From Pampus argenteus (taxonomy: Eukaryota > Chordata > Actinopteri > Scombriformes > Stromateidae), in contig CM072871.1 in assembly GCA_036937835.1 (NCBI GenBank), positions 3,029,001 to 3,093,000 on the forward strand: 64,000 nucleotides of DNA, given 5' to 3'. The position numbers were made by a program, and so were the translations under genes. The notes under the pieces were generated by a model. That model saw only the letters and a program-made list of their open reading frames with translations, did no database searches and was not told where the DNA came from. Shown here in pieces: positions 25,015-36,449 of the stretch. How positions within the stretch are numbered: the first letter of the stretch is position 1; each line of letters begins with the position of its first letter.

Positions 25015-28000
25015 CAACACTGTTCCCACAAACAGTACTTGTATAAAAGTGGTTTCTCAAGCACTAATGTGAACTTGTAACACGTCCATGTCCTCCCCAG
25101 TCAACAGAACTAAACATTAAATCTTTATGGGGGTTTATATTTCCTGGAGGATTTCCTTCATAAAGAATGATGTAATCTACCTCTAAAACATGTCAGGACA
25201 GAAAACTCTGCTCTCCGTTTTTTCTTCTGTTCAGATGCTTGACAGTTCACATCATTTCTTTTGTTTCTACCGCTCTGTGTAGCTTCCTGAGCTGTATTTC
25301 TGGTGCTGTAGATACTTGATAATGAGCTTCACCTCAGACATTATATTATGTGATAACCTACACTGTGTAATTGTGTTGATGCTTAATTCTAAATAGAGTT
25401 GCCAACCTTTAAGAAATATAATACCTTGGGGTTAATTTGCTACTGTCATGCCTGCAAAATAATTTTGCGCCGCTGCATGTTTTCAATTTAGTGGAATACT
25501 TTCTAACACTGGTGGTGTAAATGAGCACAGCTGCAGTTATTTCAATGCTCTGATACTAATTAAGACCTGATGCTGAGGCTGTTTAGTTCAGACATTTTCA
25601 GCTGAATTGCAAATTAACAAATACAAGTGATTTTCATTTGACTTTCGATAAAGTGTCTCTGTGCGTTGCTGCTTGTGGCTGGAAATTAGCTCATCGCTGT
25701 CCGACCCAAAATCCTGCAAACCGTAAAAAATGAAGTGAAATCACTGACAATCGAAACGTAATCATACACACTCCCCTCCACAACTAAGTGTTGACCCATC
25801 GAGCACAGTCAAACTTTCATATACGTGGCTAATAGATAATGCAAGTGGCCAAGCATCTCCATATACAGCATGTCATCCACCGGAGGCTCTGTGCTTATAA
25901 ATAACTTGACGTTTCTAATTATGCACTGTTTCCTGGATAGAAAACTTCCCTCTTGGGATATTGAACATTTTCCACCCGTCGCTTCTGTGATTCACACCGT
26001 TTACTGCACAACAACTCCTCATCATCTCCTCTCACCAGCTCTGCAATATTTCTGCCACCTGTCTATAAGTATGCATGCATCTTAAAATGCCAATTACTGA
26101 AGTGCTAATGATAAGAAGGGTTAAAAAAGTATCTCGCTCTTAATCTTTTCCATGTTTTTTCTCTCTTTCATGAGTAATTCTTGCATTTCTTGCGTTTCTG
26201 TCATTTTGCTGGCACGAAAGTTTGATGGGGCCTTATAGTAAATATGAGCAATCGTTAGCAAATACTCTGCATGTGTCTGACTTGTTAGTGTCTGACGCCT
26301 TCGTGCCTTAAAGACTGCCACAAGTCCTCAGTAAATGAACTCAAACGGTACACAGGATGAAATCCTCAAAGTGGATACATGGTATTTTGAAGTAAAGTAG
26401 CTCTGTTACAGAGACACTGAACAAAGGAAGCCCAAATGCATGTATGAAGGATGGGGGTCACTCTCGTTACTGTACACTGCTAACGAGGGCAGCGCTTATT
26501 GCTGTTCACTGTGGTGCCGTGTGCTGCATTGCCAGTGGGAGCCCGTCATACGGCTCCACCAGCAGCTCCTTACATCAAAGGGATTGGCTGTGCAGAGCCA
26601 GGCATGCAGCGGAGGGGAGGAATTAAAGCCCGTTCAATAAATAAACAGCTTAGCGCTTCCCATGACTGCATCGCCACAGAACAATACGGCTGATTAACAC
26701 CGAAGATCTTCACACAGCAGAGGGCAAATAGAGGAGGGATTTTCAGGAGCTACAGTATAGAGCAGTGCCGTGATGCTATTCTCAATCACTACTCCCAGCG
26801 CCCCCCGAGTACCGCCATGTTCGGAAAGCAGCGCTGCTCTGTTGTCAGGCCTTTTGACGTTTTTTATAACCTTTAAGGTCAACACCCATCTCAGCAATTT
26901 TAAACAAAAGCTTTTCAGTATGAAAGCCACATCTTTCTGACTCTCTGTGTGTGGATATAACAATAGTTTGATATATGTATATACTGTATATATACACACA
27001 CGGTCGTGCACCCAGGTACTACACTTATGCACATGTGCTTGACCTATTTTTTTTCACACTTGAATTAGAGTAAGAAAACTAATCCTGTGTTACCAACATT
27101 GTGACAGAGAGGAATCAGGAACAAGTTGTCCAAAGCTTTTATAGCGAGGAAAACAGATTTTTCAGGAAAGCTAATGCTAATTGACACTCACTCTCTCTCT
27201 CTCACGCCTCCATATTCCAGGAGACTCAGTCATCATTGACAGATGATGGCAGAACAGGGAGGTTGGGTGTAGCAGGGGTGCGCAGGGGGTACCTTCGACG
27301 CTTGGAAAGAAAAATGAGAGCTCACACTGCGCTGACAGTCCAATCCCTCAGTCCGGCCCATTAGCCACAACAGAATTTCTGCACGGATAGTGTGTCGGAG
27401 GTACCACCCATAAACAAACTGGTGCCCACCGTGGGCCACAGGGTCACCCAGCATGATAGAGGTTATTAAGTGCTGCTTCTGTTTGCACATCAATCACAGC
27501 CATGTGACCCAGGTTTAAATGGATTATTCCTTCCAAGGAGGAGACACCTCTCAATGTCTCACAAGATCAGTGCCAAGAGTACAACTACCAAGACTTAGAG
27601 AGGTCATTTTTATTTATTTTTTTTATCTCTTTCTCTCCTGTCTTTCCTTCCCTACATCTTTTTGTCTCATGTAGTCTTTTTTTTTCCTCCCTCGTAAATC
27701 TTTCCTAGACACAGCCGTGTAAGCACGCCCAGACACAGGCAGGGATACTTGCTCAAGCAAAGCCACATACATAAAAATCCCATTTCAAGATGCATTGTGG
27801 ATAATTTAGCCTTGTGGAGATCACATCTTAGCTGGTGCCGAAAGAACACTTTCCAACAGCCTTTATAATGAGCTGTGAAGTTTAGGAGGCGTCTGCTAAG
27901 ATCAATCTTAGTACAGAGCAGGGGGCTCACTGGCACGATGCAAAAGCAAGGACGTGAACATTAAGTCTACTATTTATCTGACAGATGCCATGGCACACAT

Positions 28001-28719
28001 GCATTTATATGCCTATCAAAACAATCAGAGGCCCACAACACAGCTGTACCGCTGCTCCTCCCAGGACAAATATCTCTGTGTTTACTGCTCACCCTCCACC
28101 TTTGGCTCCTCTGTCTCTGTGACGGATCAGAGGATTGTTGACAGAGGAGTTTCAGCACTGACTGGTGGCTGTGGGAGATATGTGGATGTAATCTAACCGA
28201 GCTCTACTGGTACGTCCACGCCGCCTCTACTGTGCTGTCCAGATTAAAGGTGTCAAGCAGCTAAGACTTCCTCCTCCAGCCAGCATCATGCTCTGGCTCC
28301 CTTCATCCCTGTCTAGGATTAGGGAGGTTGGAGACATTCATGGTACCTTATCTTTCGACAGTGACGGCTCGTTGCTAGCTTGCAAGCGGTGGCCCGGGCG
28401 AGTTCACCTCTTCTCTTACAACCGAGGGTTTACTGCAGGGGAGCTTAGCCCGACTCGGTTGGGAATTTTAAAGGTACACAGGAGAAACGTGCTGTATCAG
28501 TGGGTAGCAGAGTGTGTGCTCAGAGGGAACAGGAGCTTCGTAGCCCATTTACTGAGTCACACAGTGTGCATTGTACTCAACACTAGCCTTGCTCTACCAT
28601 TTTCATGGATGATAAGCCAAATGTAAAAATACTTCCCACCCACAGGACAATAGATTTAGGCCTTTTGAAAAACTTGGTTGAGCATTAAACTTTTGCATAT
28701 CATACAGTCTTCCGAATGC

Positions 28720-28736
28720 TTTTTTTTTTTTTTTTT
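28720..28736. repeat. poly(T)17 followed by A5
   Basis: T17 abuts a short A run, which could fold on itself. No acceptor AG follows directly. Confidence 0.95.
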
Positions 28737-31032
28737 AAAAAGAGCGAAATGTCAGGTGTTAATTTTAGCATGTAGGACAAAGCATGCCATCACCTATATG
28801 GAAGGTTTCCAAGGAAGGTCATCATCTGTTGTGCCACAGAGGCTGCTCTCTTTCTTCCTACCTCTTTTTCTGCCTGTCTTCCTCACATAGCACCCTCTCA
28901 TCCCTCTTTGTCTCTGTCTCCTTCTGTGGGCTGCAAAGTCGGTCATGGTCACAGCCCTGCCGTGTCCCAGTGTTGGTGTATAGAGGAGCTCTGGGCCATT
29001 TGACACCCACGCTTTGGCGTCTGGAGTCCTGGGGCGCTACTCTGTCCTCCACCCCGGGTCACCTCACCTCTCCTCTGGGCCCTGATGGGGTGACACCCAC
29101 CCCTCCTCCTCCACCTCTCTTTCTAGATGAACACACAGCCCTGCTGCCCTCAACTGTGCTGCGCTTAATGATTTCCCCCTGCTGCCCAAACCACAATCAA
29201 CTAATCTACTTCCTATTATAAATTACTTTAATGATATACCTGTATGTTATACCAAGAGTCCTCAGACAGCAGTCAAAATGTCACAGGTGTAAAACAAAAA
29301 GTTATCTATACAACATTTTTATGTTTAGTTGCAGAAACTGTAAAAAGTTTGTATTAATAATATGTGTAAATATTTGGTGAAGACCTTTTAAAAGCTGATA
29401 AAAACTGGCATTTTGTGGGATTTTTATGTTTTTTTTTTTATAACAGATTTCCCATGTTCGCCATTTCCCTTTTCAATACGTGTGGTGAATTTGTGAATGC
29501 CAGATACTTTCACCTCATGCTGCTTCAAGGTAGACAGCTCATCAAGATGAATGACAAGCGTTGAGACTGAACTTGACCAACTACAATTGAGGGGATGGAT
29601 GTAGGACTGATATAATTCCTGCCTCAAGGGGAGAAAAGCTGTACTTTATATTTTTGTAAAATTCAGTCAGCGTATGTTTATCAAACCCTTCCAAAAAAAA
29701 CAGTAAATGCTCCGAGGAAAAGAAAAAGTAGCAGGTATTATAAAGCACTAAAATAGCAGCGGGTTGTGGTACAAGCCCACTCAGGAAAAACAAAACTGGT
29801 GTGGTCTGCAGTATGTGCATATAGCCTACCCATATATTTACACACAAATAATGAGAGTGTATCGTAGCACAGACATGTATTCAACATGTTGATTTACTTC
29901 CACTCACTTTATCAAGTGACGCAGCTGCTTCTCACTCCGTCTCACCTGAGAAAAACACCTTAGCTACACAAGTTTGTTGTGAAAGGTAACGCAGTTGCCA
30001 TGCGGGCGAAAGTGAAAGAGAGCAACGCGCTCGCTCGCTCGTTCTTAAAGCAGACAGAGAGCTCGTTTCTGTTATTTTTACTACGTTCCTGTTCTGTGGA
30101 TTGAACTGAATAATTACTTGTGTTTTTTTTTTTTAGCTTTATCATAAAACCATATTGCCTAAAAGTCATCCAGGGTCCTGTGAAAGTGTTCTTAAAGGTG
30201 TTTTACATATGCCTCACAGAGGGGCCGGAGACTCTGTCTCTTGGTTGCATCAGAGATTAGAGTGGGCTCTCTTTTTCTTCAAATTAACAAAGGTCCTACA
30301 TGCCCGAGATCATAGGAATAAAATATGTGAATTCTGTTTTAAGATGAATATTCTCTTTGACGTAACTCTCTAGGCTGACATGGAGATGTGGATGAAAAAA
30401 CATAGCTTACATTTAAAAGGAAATTACACCAACTCAACTTTCTAATATAATTTGATGGTGCATTTATTTGTTGCCTAGAATTAGAGGTGTGAAGTGATTT
30501 GAAGGCCTGTCCTGCTGTCTCGTGATTATTTAACTTAAATCTTCATGGTTACGGGTTCAAGTCTATTGTGGTCACTATTGTGGACAACATTGCTGGATGT
30601 ACTGTGCAGTAGTTATGTAAGCATATTCAACCCTTTGTGCTCTCTCTCTCTCTGGTTGCTGTGCTCTGCTTGGTGATGAAGTAGAGGAGCCTTCAGCCAA
30701 AATAACACTGCACCACCTGAGTCCTCATCAGCAGCAGTGTGCTGCACATATCCCATCAGTGCACCTCACTAAGACAAATCTCCCTGAGCCGGCCATATTC
30801 CCAGCATAGGAGAGAGCCGAGCCAAGAAGCGCCGGGACCCTGGAGGGCCCACCATCACTGCGCCTGACGCCAGCTCTCCACCTCCTGACAGATTAGCTTT
30901 CACTGAACCCTCCACACAGCAAATGGAGCAAAAGGAGAATGAGGTGTTGAGGGGAGAAGATGTAGAAGTAAAACACTCAACTTTTTCATTTTGTGTGTAC
31001 TTGAGCATATGAAAGAGTCAGCTCAATCAATC

Positions 31033-31048
31033 TTTTTTTTTTTTTTTT
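31033..31048. repeat. poly(T)16
   Basis: A second T run (T9) follows within 20 nt. Confidence 0.95.
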
Positions 31049-31677
31049 ATCCTGAACATAATTTTTTTTTTAAAGCACCCGTAAGTGGACTGTGTCAACT
31101 GTACTACCAACAGTGCTGTGACTCCTGTCTCCGGGAGAGGTGACGGGAAGTGATGATAGAGGGTATTTTATTGTACCTTTTTAAGCGTACTTGGCCTGGC
31201 TCATACTGGGTTGAAAGGCAAAGCCAGCAGAGGTGAAGATAGTGGATATTCTGAAGGAGACAAATGATGAGAGAGAGCTGCTGCTGACCTTGAGCCGTTG
31301 ATGTTGCAGCCGTGCACACTTCTTCTGGCAGGTTGTCCCCAGCTGCACTGACCCCCTTTTTTCCAGCTTTCCATCTAACTCGCTCTCTCGTTTTCTGCCT
31401 CATGTTTACGTCTATCATTCTGCTCTCCTGTTAACTTTTTCACTCGTTCTGTAGCTCCCCTCTTTTCACCTCTCTCTGTCTCCTTTTCAGCTCTGTTATG
31501 ATTAATAGGTATAGCTCTCAAATCAATAGAGCATTTGTAGAAACTCCACACTGAATAGATTAAATGTACTCAATAATGTCCACCCACTGCTGCTGATCTG
31601 AATTTCATATTATTATGATTAAGACTCGTGTCCTTTTTTTGATTTGTTTAAGTGCCTACTTCTCTGAAACCTTACTC

Positions 31678-31729
31678 GTGTGTGTGTGTGTGTGTGTGTG
31701 TGCGTGCGTGTGCGTGTGCGTGTGCGTGC
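31678..31729. repeat. (TG)n/(TGCG)n compound microsatellite
   Basis: A perfect TG run passes into alternating tgcg and tgtg units; all are alternating purine-pyrimidine and so prone to Z-DNA. Confidence 0.97.
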
Positions 31730-33355
31730 TCTTCTTAAACAGCTGGCTCCTATCTCCCCGGATCTATTTTTTCGCAGCTTTCTTGTCTTCCACACATCTG
31801 TTTGCCTACGTTATTTGATTTGTGAGTCAGAGGTGTCGGTACACCTGCATACTGCATGTGTGGAAACGGATTTGATAAAGGAAACATCACCAGACAAAGT
31901 GATATCACTGAAAAGGTTAAGTGTGTTTGGGAGACAAGAGGAGTCAGGTGACCTGCAAACTGATTTGGCATGCTGGATTAGGTTCTGAGCACACAGCTCT
32001 CGGGGCAGCTTTTGAAGGGCAGGAACTGTGAACGGGCGATGCACTGTCTGCAGACACTGCCTAACACAGCCATAGAGCAGACTGGCTGTCACTGCTGGCT
32101 GGTATGCAGCTCACATCCTGCTCCACCCAGGGCTCATAGAGGAGCTCAACTAGGGCTCAGCAACTCTTCAGCCCATCTCTACTCCTCAGTGTAACTCAGC
32201 CACTTCTGTCAGGCAGAGGAGGGGAGGAGAAGAAAATCAGAAAGAAAGAGAGACATCACCAGTAGTCAGAAGGGTGAGAGTGGTGGGAATGAAGTATACA
32301 GTATATCCTGACTGTCAAAGGCTCTTGATTTAGAGCATTTACAGAATAGTTATTGAGAGGCTTTGACAGAAAGTGGTCCGAGTGTGACATAAAGAATTCA
32401 GGAAATGTAAGAGTATATCTTTCTTTCTTTTTTTTATTTTTTTTTACATCCGTCTTAAAAGGGAAAGGTCGTTGCGGTACTTGTAAGCCTGTTTCATAGG
32501 TCATAGGATGTTATAGACGTGGCGCTGACCCACGAAAAGAAAAATGTTGGAGAATGTGACCCACGCAATAACCAACAGGTTACAACAGTGGCACGGCTCT
32601 TGTATCACTTGATGTGGGTTGAAATTGAGGTCTTGACCCCTGTCGTTTCAGGAAGACAGTGCCTGCTGCAACTTGTGCTCCTTTTATGCAGGTCAGGGGT
32701 TATAATATGGAAGAAGGTCTAGTTTTAATTCCTGGATCGAGTCAAAAAAAAAAAGTGCCATGTTTGTTTGTTGGCTGCTGGTTTAAATATTGCAAATGAA
32801 ACTACAGTAGCTCTAGGATTCCTATAAAGCCTTGCCAGTAAAATGCTTCAATCAGGTTTTGTGAAAGGCACAGAAGACCAGAGTCAACTATAATTACTTT
32901 GAAATGAAGACGACTGAAACACGACTCTGTGACAGAGGAGCATATTGTCAGCGCTTTCGGTAATGGCATATATACTCTGTAGCTGTAGCGAGGCTGGCTC
33001 GAGGGCTTTTTATAGTCAATAGCTCACTCTAAGTGTTGGGTCTTGGGAGGTTCTCTACAGTGGCAGCAAATGATCTTGAGATCAGCATCCAGCAGAGTCT
33101 TCCCTTAGCTAGCCTTATTAAAAATTAATCTCATCGCAATCGTGCGTGTTTGCGATCGATACGTTGTGTTAATGGCGTGTTTCGGTTGCTGAGTTTGCAC
33201 GACCGTTGTGATTAATTAATACGGTAGTTAACCACACTGCTTCTTAGCAACGCGAGTTAAAGCTTCACATCATGTTCACCTGATAAAACGGTGTCAACAC
33301 TCACACGTCTAAGTGTAATTTTCCCCATAAAGGTAAAACAGCTGGTAATGAGTGA

Positions 33356-33556
33356 GGACGTGATTACCAGAGGTCGTCCATTAATCGGAAGATCGGCGGT
33401 TCGATTCCCGAAGCGTGCTTGGGAAAGACACTTAGCTTCGAATTGCTCCAGATGTGCCATCAGTGTGTGTGTGAGTGTGTGTGATCCTTGTATGATAGCC
33501 TCTGCTAACGGGTGTGAATGGGTGAATGCTGACATGAGTACAGTCCATTTTACCAT
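33356..33556 (+). mobile_element. decayed SINE-like or non-autonomous fish repeat with tRNA-type B box
   Basis: A perfect pol III B-box match (ggttcgattcc, 33398-33408) is followed by the sequence order typical of a very common fish repeat: a cttgggaaagacactta motif, an aattgctcc motif, a TG-rich stretch, gtgaatgggtgaatgctgac, and a terminal acagtccatttt. The A-box region (around 33361-33373) is degenerate. It ends 296 nt before the 74-nt exon. An open frame crosses it on both strands by chance; such frames are often mis-annotated as hypothetical proteins. Whether the family is a true SINE or a DNA-transposon derivative I cannot tell from one copy. Confidence 0.65.
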
Positions 33557-33819
33557 ACATATGTCTTATAATGTGCCTGTAGACAGTATCTACTGTACAC
33601 TTTGTACCACTTTGTGGAAATATGTGTGTGTGTATGTGTTTTTTTCCATCACTGTGCATCTGGCAACATTCATCTACAGCAGTTTATCAGACAGCTGGTC
33701 TCATCTACCAGCGACAAGCAGCATCAATTTAGGAGAAATGCTGTTACCTGTGGAGATACTGGTTTGTCTGTGTGTTTTTTTGTATCCTTCTTGCATCTGC
33801 ATGTTGGATTCAACCGGTA

Positions 33820-33852
33820 TTGACACTGTATTGTTTTTTTTGTTTTTTTTAG
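33820..33852 (+). promoter_or_regulatory. macrod2: 3' splice site before 74-nt exon
   Basis: Branch candidate ttgac has its A at 33823, 29 nt from the AG at 33851-33852. It is followed by two long T runs separated by one G. The AG is the first after the tract, and the reading frame requires cleavage there. Confidence 0.88.
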
Positions 33853-33926
33853 GCTTTCCCAATGACCCTGCAGCTGACATCGCTCTGAACACAGTAAAGA
33901 GCTGGATCGAAGAGAATCCTGATAAG
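33853..33926 (+). CDS. macrod2: macrod2 internal coding exon (74 nt), macro-domain helix
   Basis: Next coding exon of macrod2. It begins with GC, completing the Gly codon started at 24277, then encodes 24 residues from Phe-Pro-Asn-Asp-Pro-Ala-Ala to Asn-Pro-Asp-Lys and ends in phase 0. In macro domains this segment is the FPN turn plus the helix (PAADIALNTVKSWIEE) that packs behind the ADP-ribose site. The acceptor is a nearly pure T tract ending in tttag and the donor is AAG|gtaggt. Mammalian MACROD2 has a closely similar sequence here (NEPAA, ALNTIKEW); the Asp and Glu changes are conservative. The next exon should start with the Val-Asp-Arg-Ile-Ile strand; I did not find it in the remaining 30 kb. 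The surrounding frame stays open well beyond both splice sites, but only this part is coding by homology. Confidence 0.95.
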
Positions 33927-33932
33927 GTAGGT
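33927..33932 (+). promoter_or_regulatory. macrod2: 5' splice site after 74-nt exon
   Basis: AAG|gtaggt is a near-consensus donor. The exon ends at a complete Lys codon (phase 0), as expected where the next conserved segment begins with Val-Asp-Arg. Confidence 0.9.
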
Positions 33933-35891
33933 TATTGTAATGCATGTTCAAAACAAATAGCTAAAGCCACTTCCCCATTTGTGGAGACTTTTTTTGTTGA
34001 TTTGCTGTGAGTCGAGATGATTGGAGGAACAGGGAACATCACGCATCTCTGCATCAGACAGACATCTTATCCACCTGTTTGTGGTCTGCATGCATATCAA
34101 ATTAAAAGCAAGTCTGAGACTAATCAGGCCTTAAATGGTCTGTTGACTGTTTAATTGGTCTATGCTGGAGAGCTATTAAACCCAGGAGAACATAAACACA
34201 TTACATGAAATAATCTGAAATTGGTATTTGTTATTAGATAACTTATAATTATGTCTTCAATGGACCGAAGGCTCAAATAGTCATTAATGTTTGCTGCTCT
34301 GTTTTACCACTACAATTTATTTGGTTGAAAGCATAACAAAATAAACACGGTCATCTTAAATAAAAAAATAAAAAACGAGGAATCTGACAATCTGACAAAC
34401 ACGCGATTATCTTCAATTTTTGTTATTAGGTGAGTAGCGACATAGTAATCATTTGAAATGACCATAACAAAGAGGCATAATACTGTATATCCAGCTTCAT
34501 CTGGCAACCTGAAATAGAGGTGGACGTTTTAAAGCCACTTTTACTGAAGATTGAGCCGCGAGCTGCTGTAAGAGTCAACATCACCGGCGTATCACCCAGT
34601 GAGGAAAACAAACAGCGATGTGCTCCTTCAGAAAGCTGCTGATTTCTATACGATCAAGTATCACTCCGAGGCCGTTAAGATACTCTGTTTGTTTTAGTGT
34701 CAACACGTTCATATGTGACTGTCTTACACTAATTAACCAGGTCACACACATTAAACCAGAACCAAATTCAAGTAATTATGACTCCGTTGCATTGTATTAA
34801 AATAGGTATTCATCACCTTGGTATATTGTTTTATTAATAGCTTCAGTGTGATTAAATTGTGTCCAGCTGTCAGGAGGCTGTTTCGGGATGTACACAACAT
34901 TTATCAGTTTGTGAGTCAGTGAGTGATGATGACCTTCAGGGGTCATCTCTGTTTACTGTTGCGCTGTTTATATCTGTCACCCTGGATTGAGGTGTTTTAT
35001 AAAGCTCACAGCTTGATGTGCTGCAGCATCCCTCGGCTGGTGTTATGGATGTTGAGAACAGGCAACCAAATGATAGCGAGCTCCCGGATTACTTTGCAGC
35101 TGATTCGCCATGTTTGCAGCACTGATGATTGCTTCAACATGTACTCCAGGAAATCCATCAACACTCTGGTGGAAAGCAGGTTTTATATAGCTCGTTGCTA
35201 ACTGTAAATAACAAGCTAATGTGTAAAGCTGACTTTTGTGGTTGTGTTGTTCCACATCCAGGATTGCTGCTGATATCTACCTCTACTGTAGGTCCATAGA
35301 TCAAGTAGAAAAGATTCCAGTTCATGGAGAGGGATAGACGTCTATGGAGAATTCACTAAACGCTTTCTGGCAAAGCTCCGCGAGCACAGGCCGTGGATCC
35401 TAAACTCTAACTAGACCAAGAGTGAGTAAGCTTTTAATGAGATCAGAGAGAATAAAGGGATGCATTTTACCCAGAAACACAGCCGTGCTTCCCTTACATT
35501 GGAAAGTCTTCCAATCAAGCCACAAAAAACAAGGTGCTCCCTCCAATTTTCTGTTCATTCGCTGATTCGCTTAGTTACTTGTGATGCATCCAGAAACAGT
35601 AGTTTGATTGTTTTTAAAGGGTACATGACTTTTGCCAGAATTCAAATAAAATAAATCTAATAGAGTTTCATAATGAATGAGGGAGCTGCATGATGTCTTT
35701 CCTGATAGCTGTGTTAGTAATTTGTTGCCCTGTTTTGTCTGGTATGTTTAGAAATGCAATTTATCCTTGCAGCGTTTTCTCATTTGACATACCCGGTGTC
35801 AACATGATTGATAACTGATGTGTGCAGAGAAGTGTTCTCCTGGTCTTAGCGCTTACAGTCGATAAAAACACTCTGAATAAAAGCTGTGAAC

Positions 35892-35915
35892 GTGCAGTAC
35901 TGTGCAGGTTTTTGG
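35892..35915 (+). mobile_element. possible remnant of a fish DNA-transposon terminus
   Basis: The string gtgcagtactgtgcaggttt followed by ttgg resembles the cagtactgtgcaaaag start that I associate with a terminal repeat in teleost genomes. Only about 20 nt match, and I see no partner terminus. A chance match is quite possible. Confidence 0.3.
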
Positions 35916-36427
35916 ACACATTGTTGTTTTATTCATTTTTATTTTTTTTGTCAACGTTACTTCACAGACAATCACAAAGATAAGATGTTTTATGGTATAC
36001 CATCAAAAGGCTAGCGTATAGGTTCAGTGTTGCAACAGTAGTTCATATCACAGATTGCACACACTACAAAGATAGAGCAGGAATGAAAGGGCTGAAACCC
36101 AGTTTATCATGCATGGAACAATAAGGACTAGATTGCTCCACGGTTTCACCAGCAGCTCTGTGCACTCGGTCCTGAGGAGACAGTGTTGTGGGCGTCCGCA
36201 GAGACGAGTCATTTCAGGGCCGCGATAAGGGCTCTGCTTTGGGGAAGATACTGTGTTATTGTGACTGAATTTCAGCACAATGGCCTGGCTGAGGATCTGA
36301 CACACTGGGGTGGCGCAGTGCAGGAAGCACCCCCCTCCACCCCTCTCCATGGACACACAAACTCTAACATGATAGTATTGTCTATGTATGTCCAGCTGTT
36401 ACATGCAAATCTGGCAGGTTGTGGTCT

Positions 36428-36449
36428 CACACACACACACACACACACA
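36428..36449. repeat. (CA)11 microsatellite
   Basis: Perfect CA run. Confidence 0.98.

Larger units (their letters stand above)
24278..33852 (+). other. macrod2: macrod2 intron, complete (9,575 nt)
   Basis: The full intron between the two coding exons, with gtaagc at the 5' end and tttag at the 3' end. It is phase 1, because the Gly codon is split after its first base. Contents: a short 10-nt tandem repeat at 24988, poly-T or poly-A runs (28720, 31033), a (TG)n/(TGCG)n tract at 31678, a moderately CpG-rich stretch near 28360-28460, and a decayed tRNA-headed repeat at 33356-33556, 297 nt before the acceptor. No nested gene is supported. The longest unrelated open frame (28784-29221, 145 codons) lies in Pro/Ser-rich, C/T-biased sequence and resembles no family I know. 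Confidence 0.9.

Noticed and set aside
28784..29221. 145-codon open frame on the plus strand
   Set aside because: It is Ser/Pro/Leu-rich, produced by C/T-biased sequence. Overlapping frames on both strands are also open, which points to composition and not selection.
30553..30570. gggttcaagtctattg resembling a B box
   Set aside because: It departs from the consensus at the final C residues, and no A box or repeat body flanks it.
36305..36320. gggtggcgcagtgcag resembling a SINE A box
   Set aside because: It is followed at once by unrelated C-rich sequence, with no B box at the expected distance.
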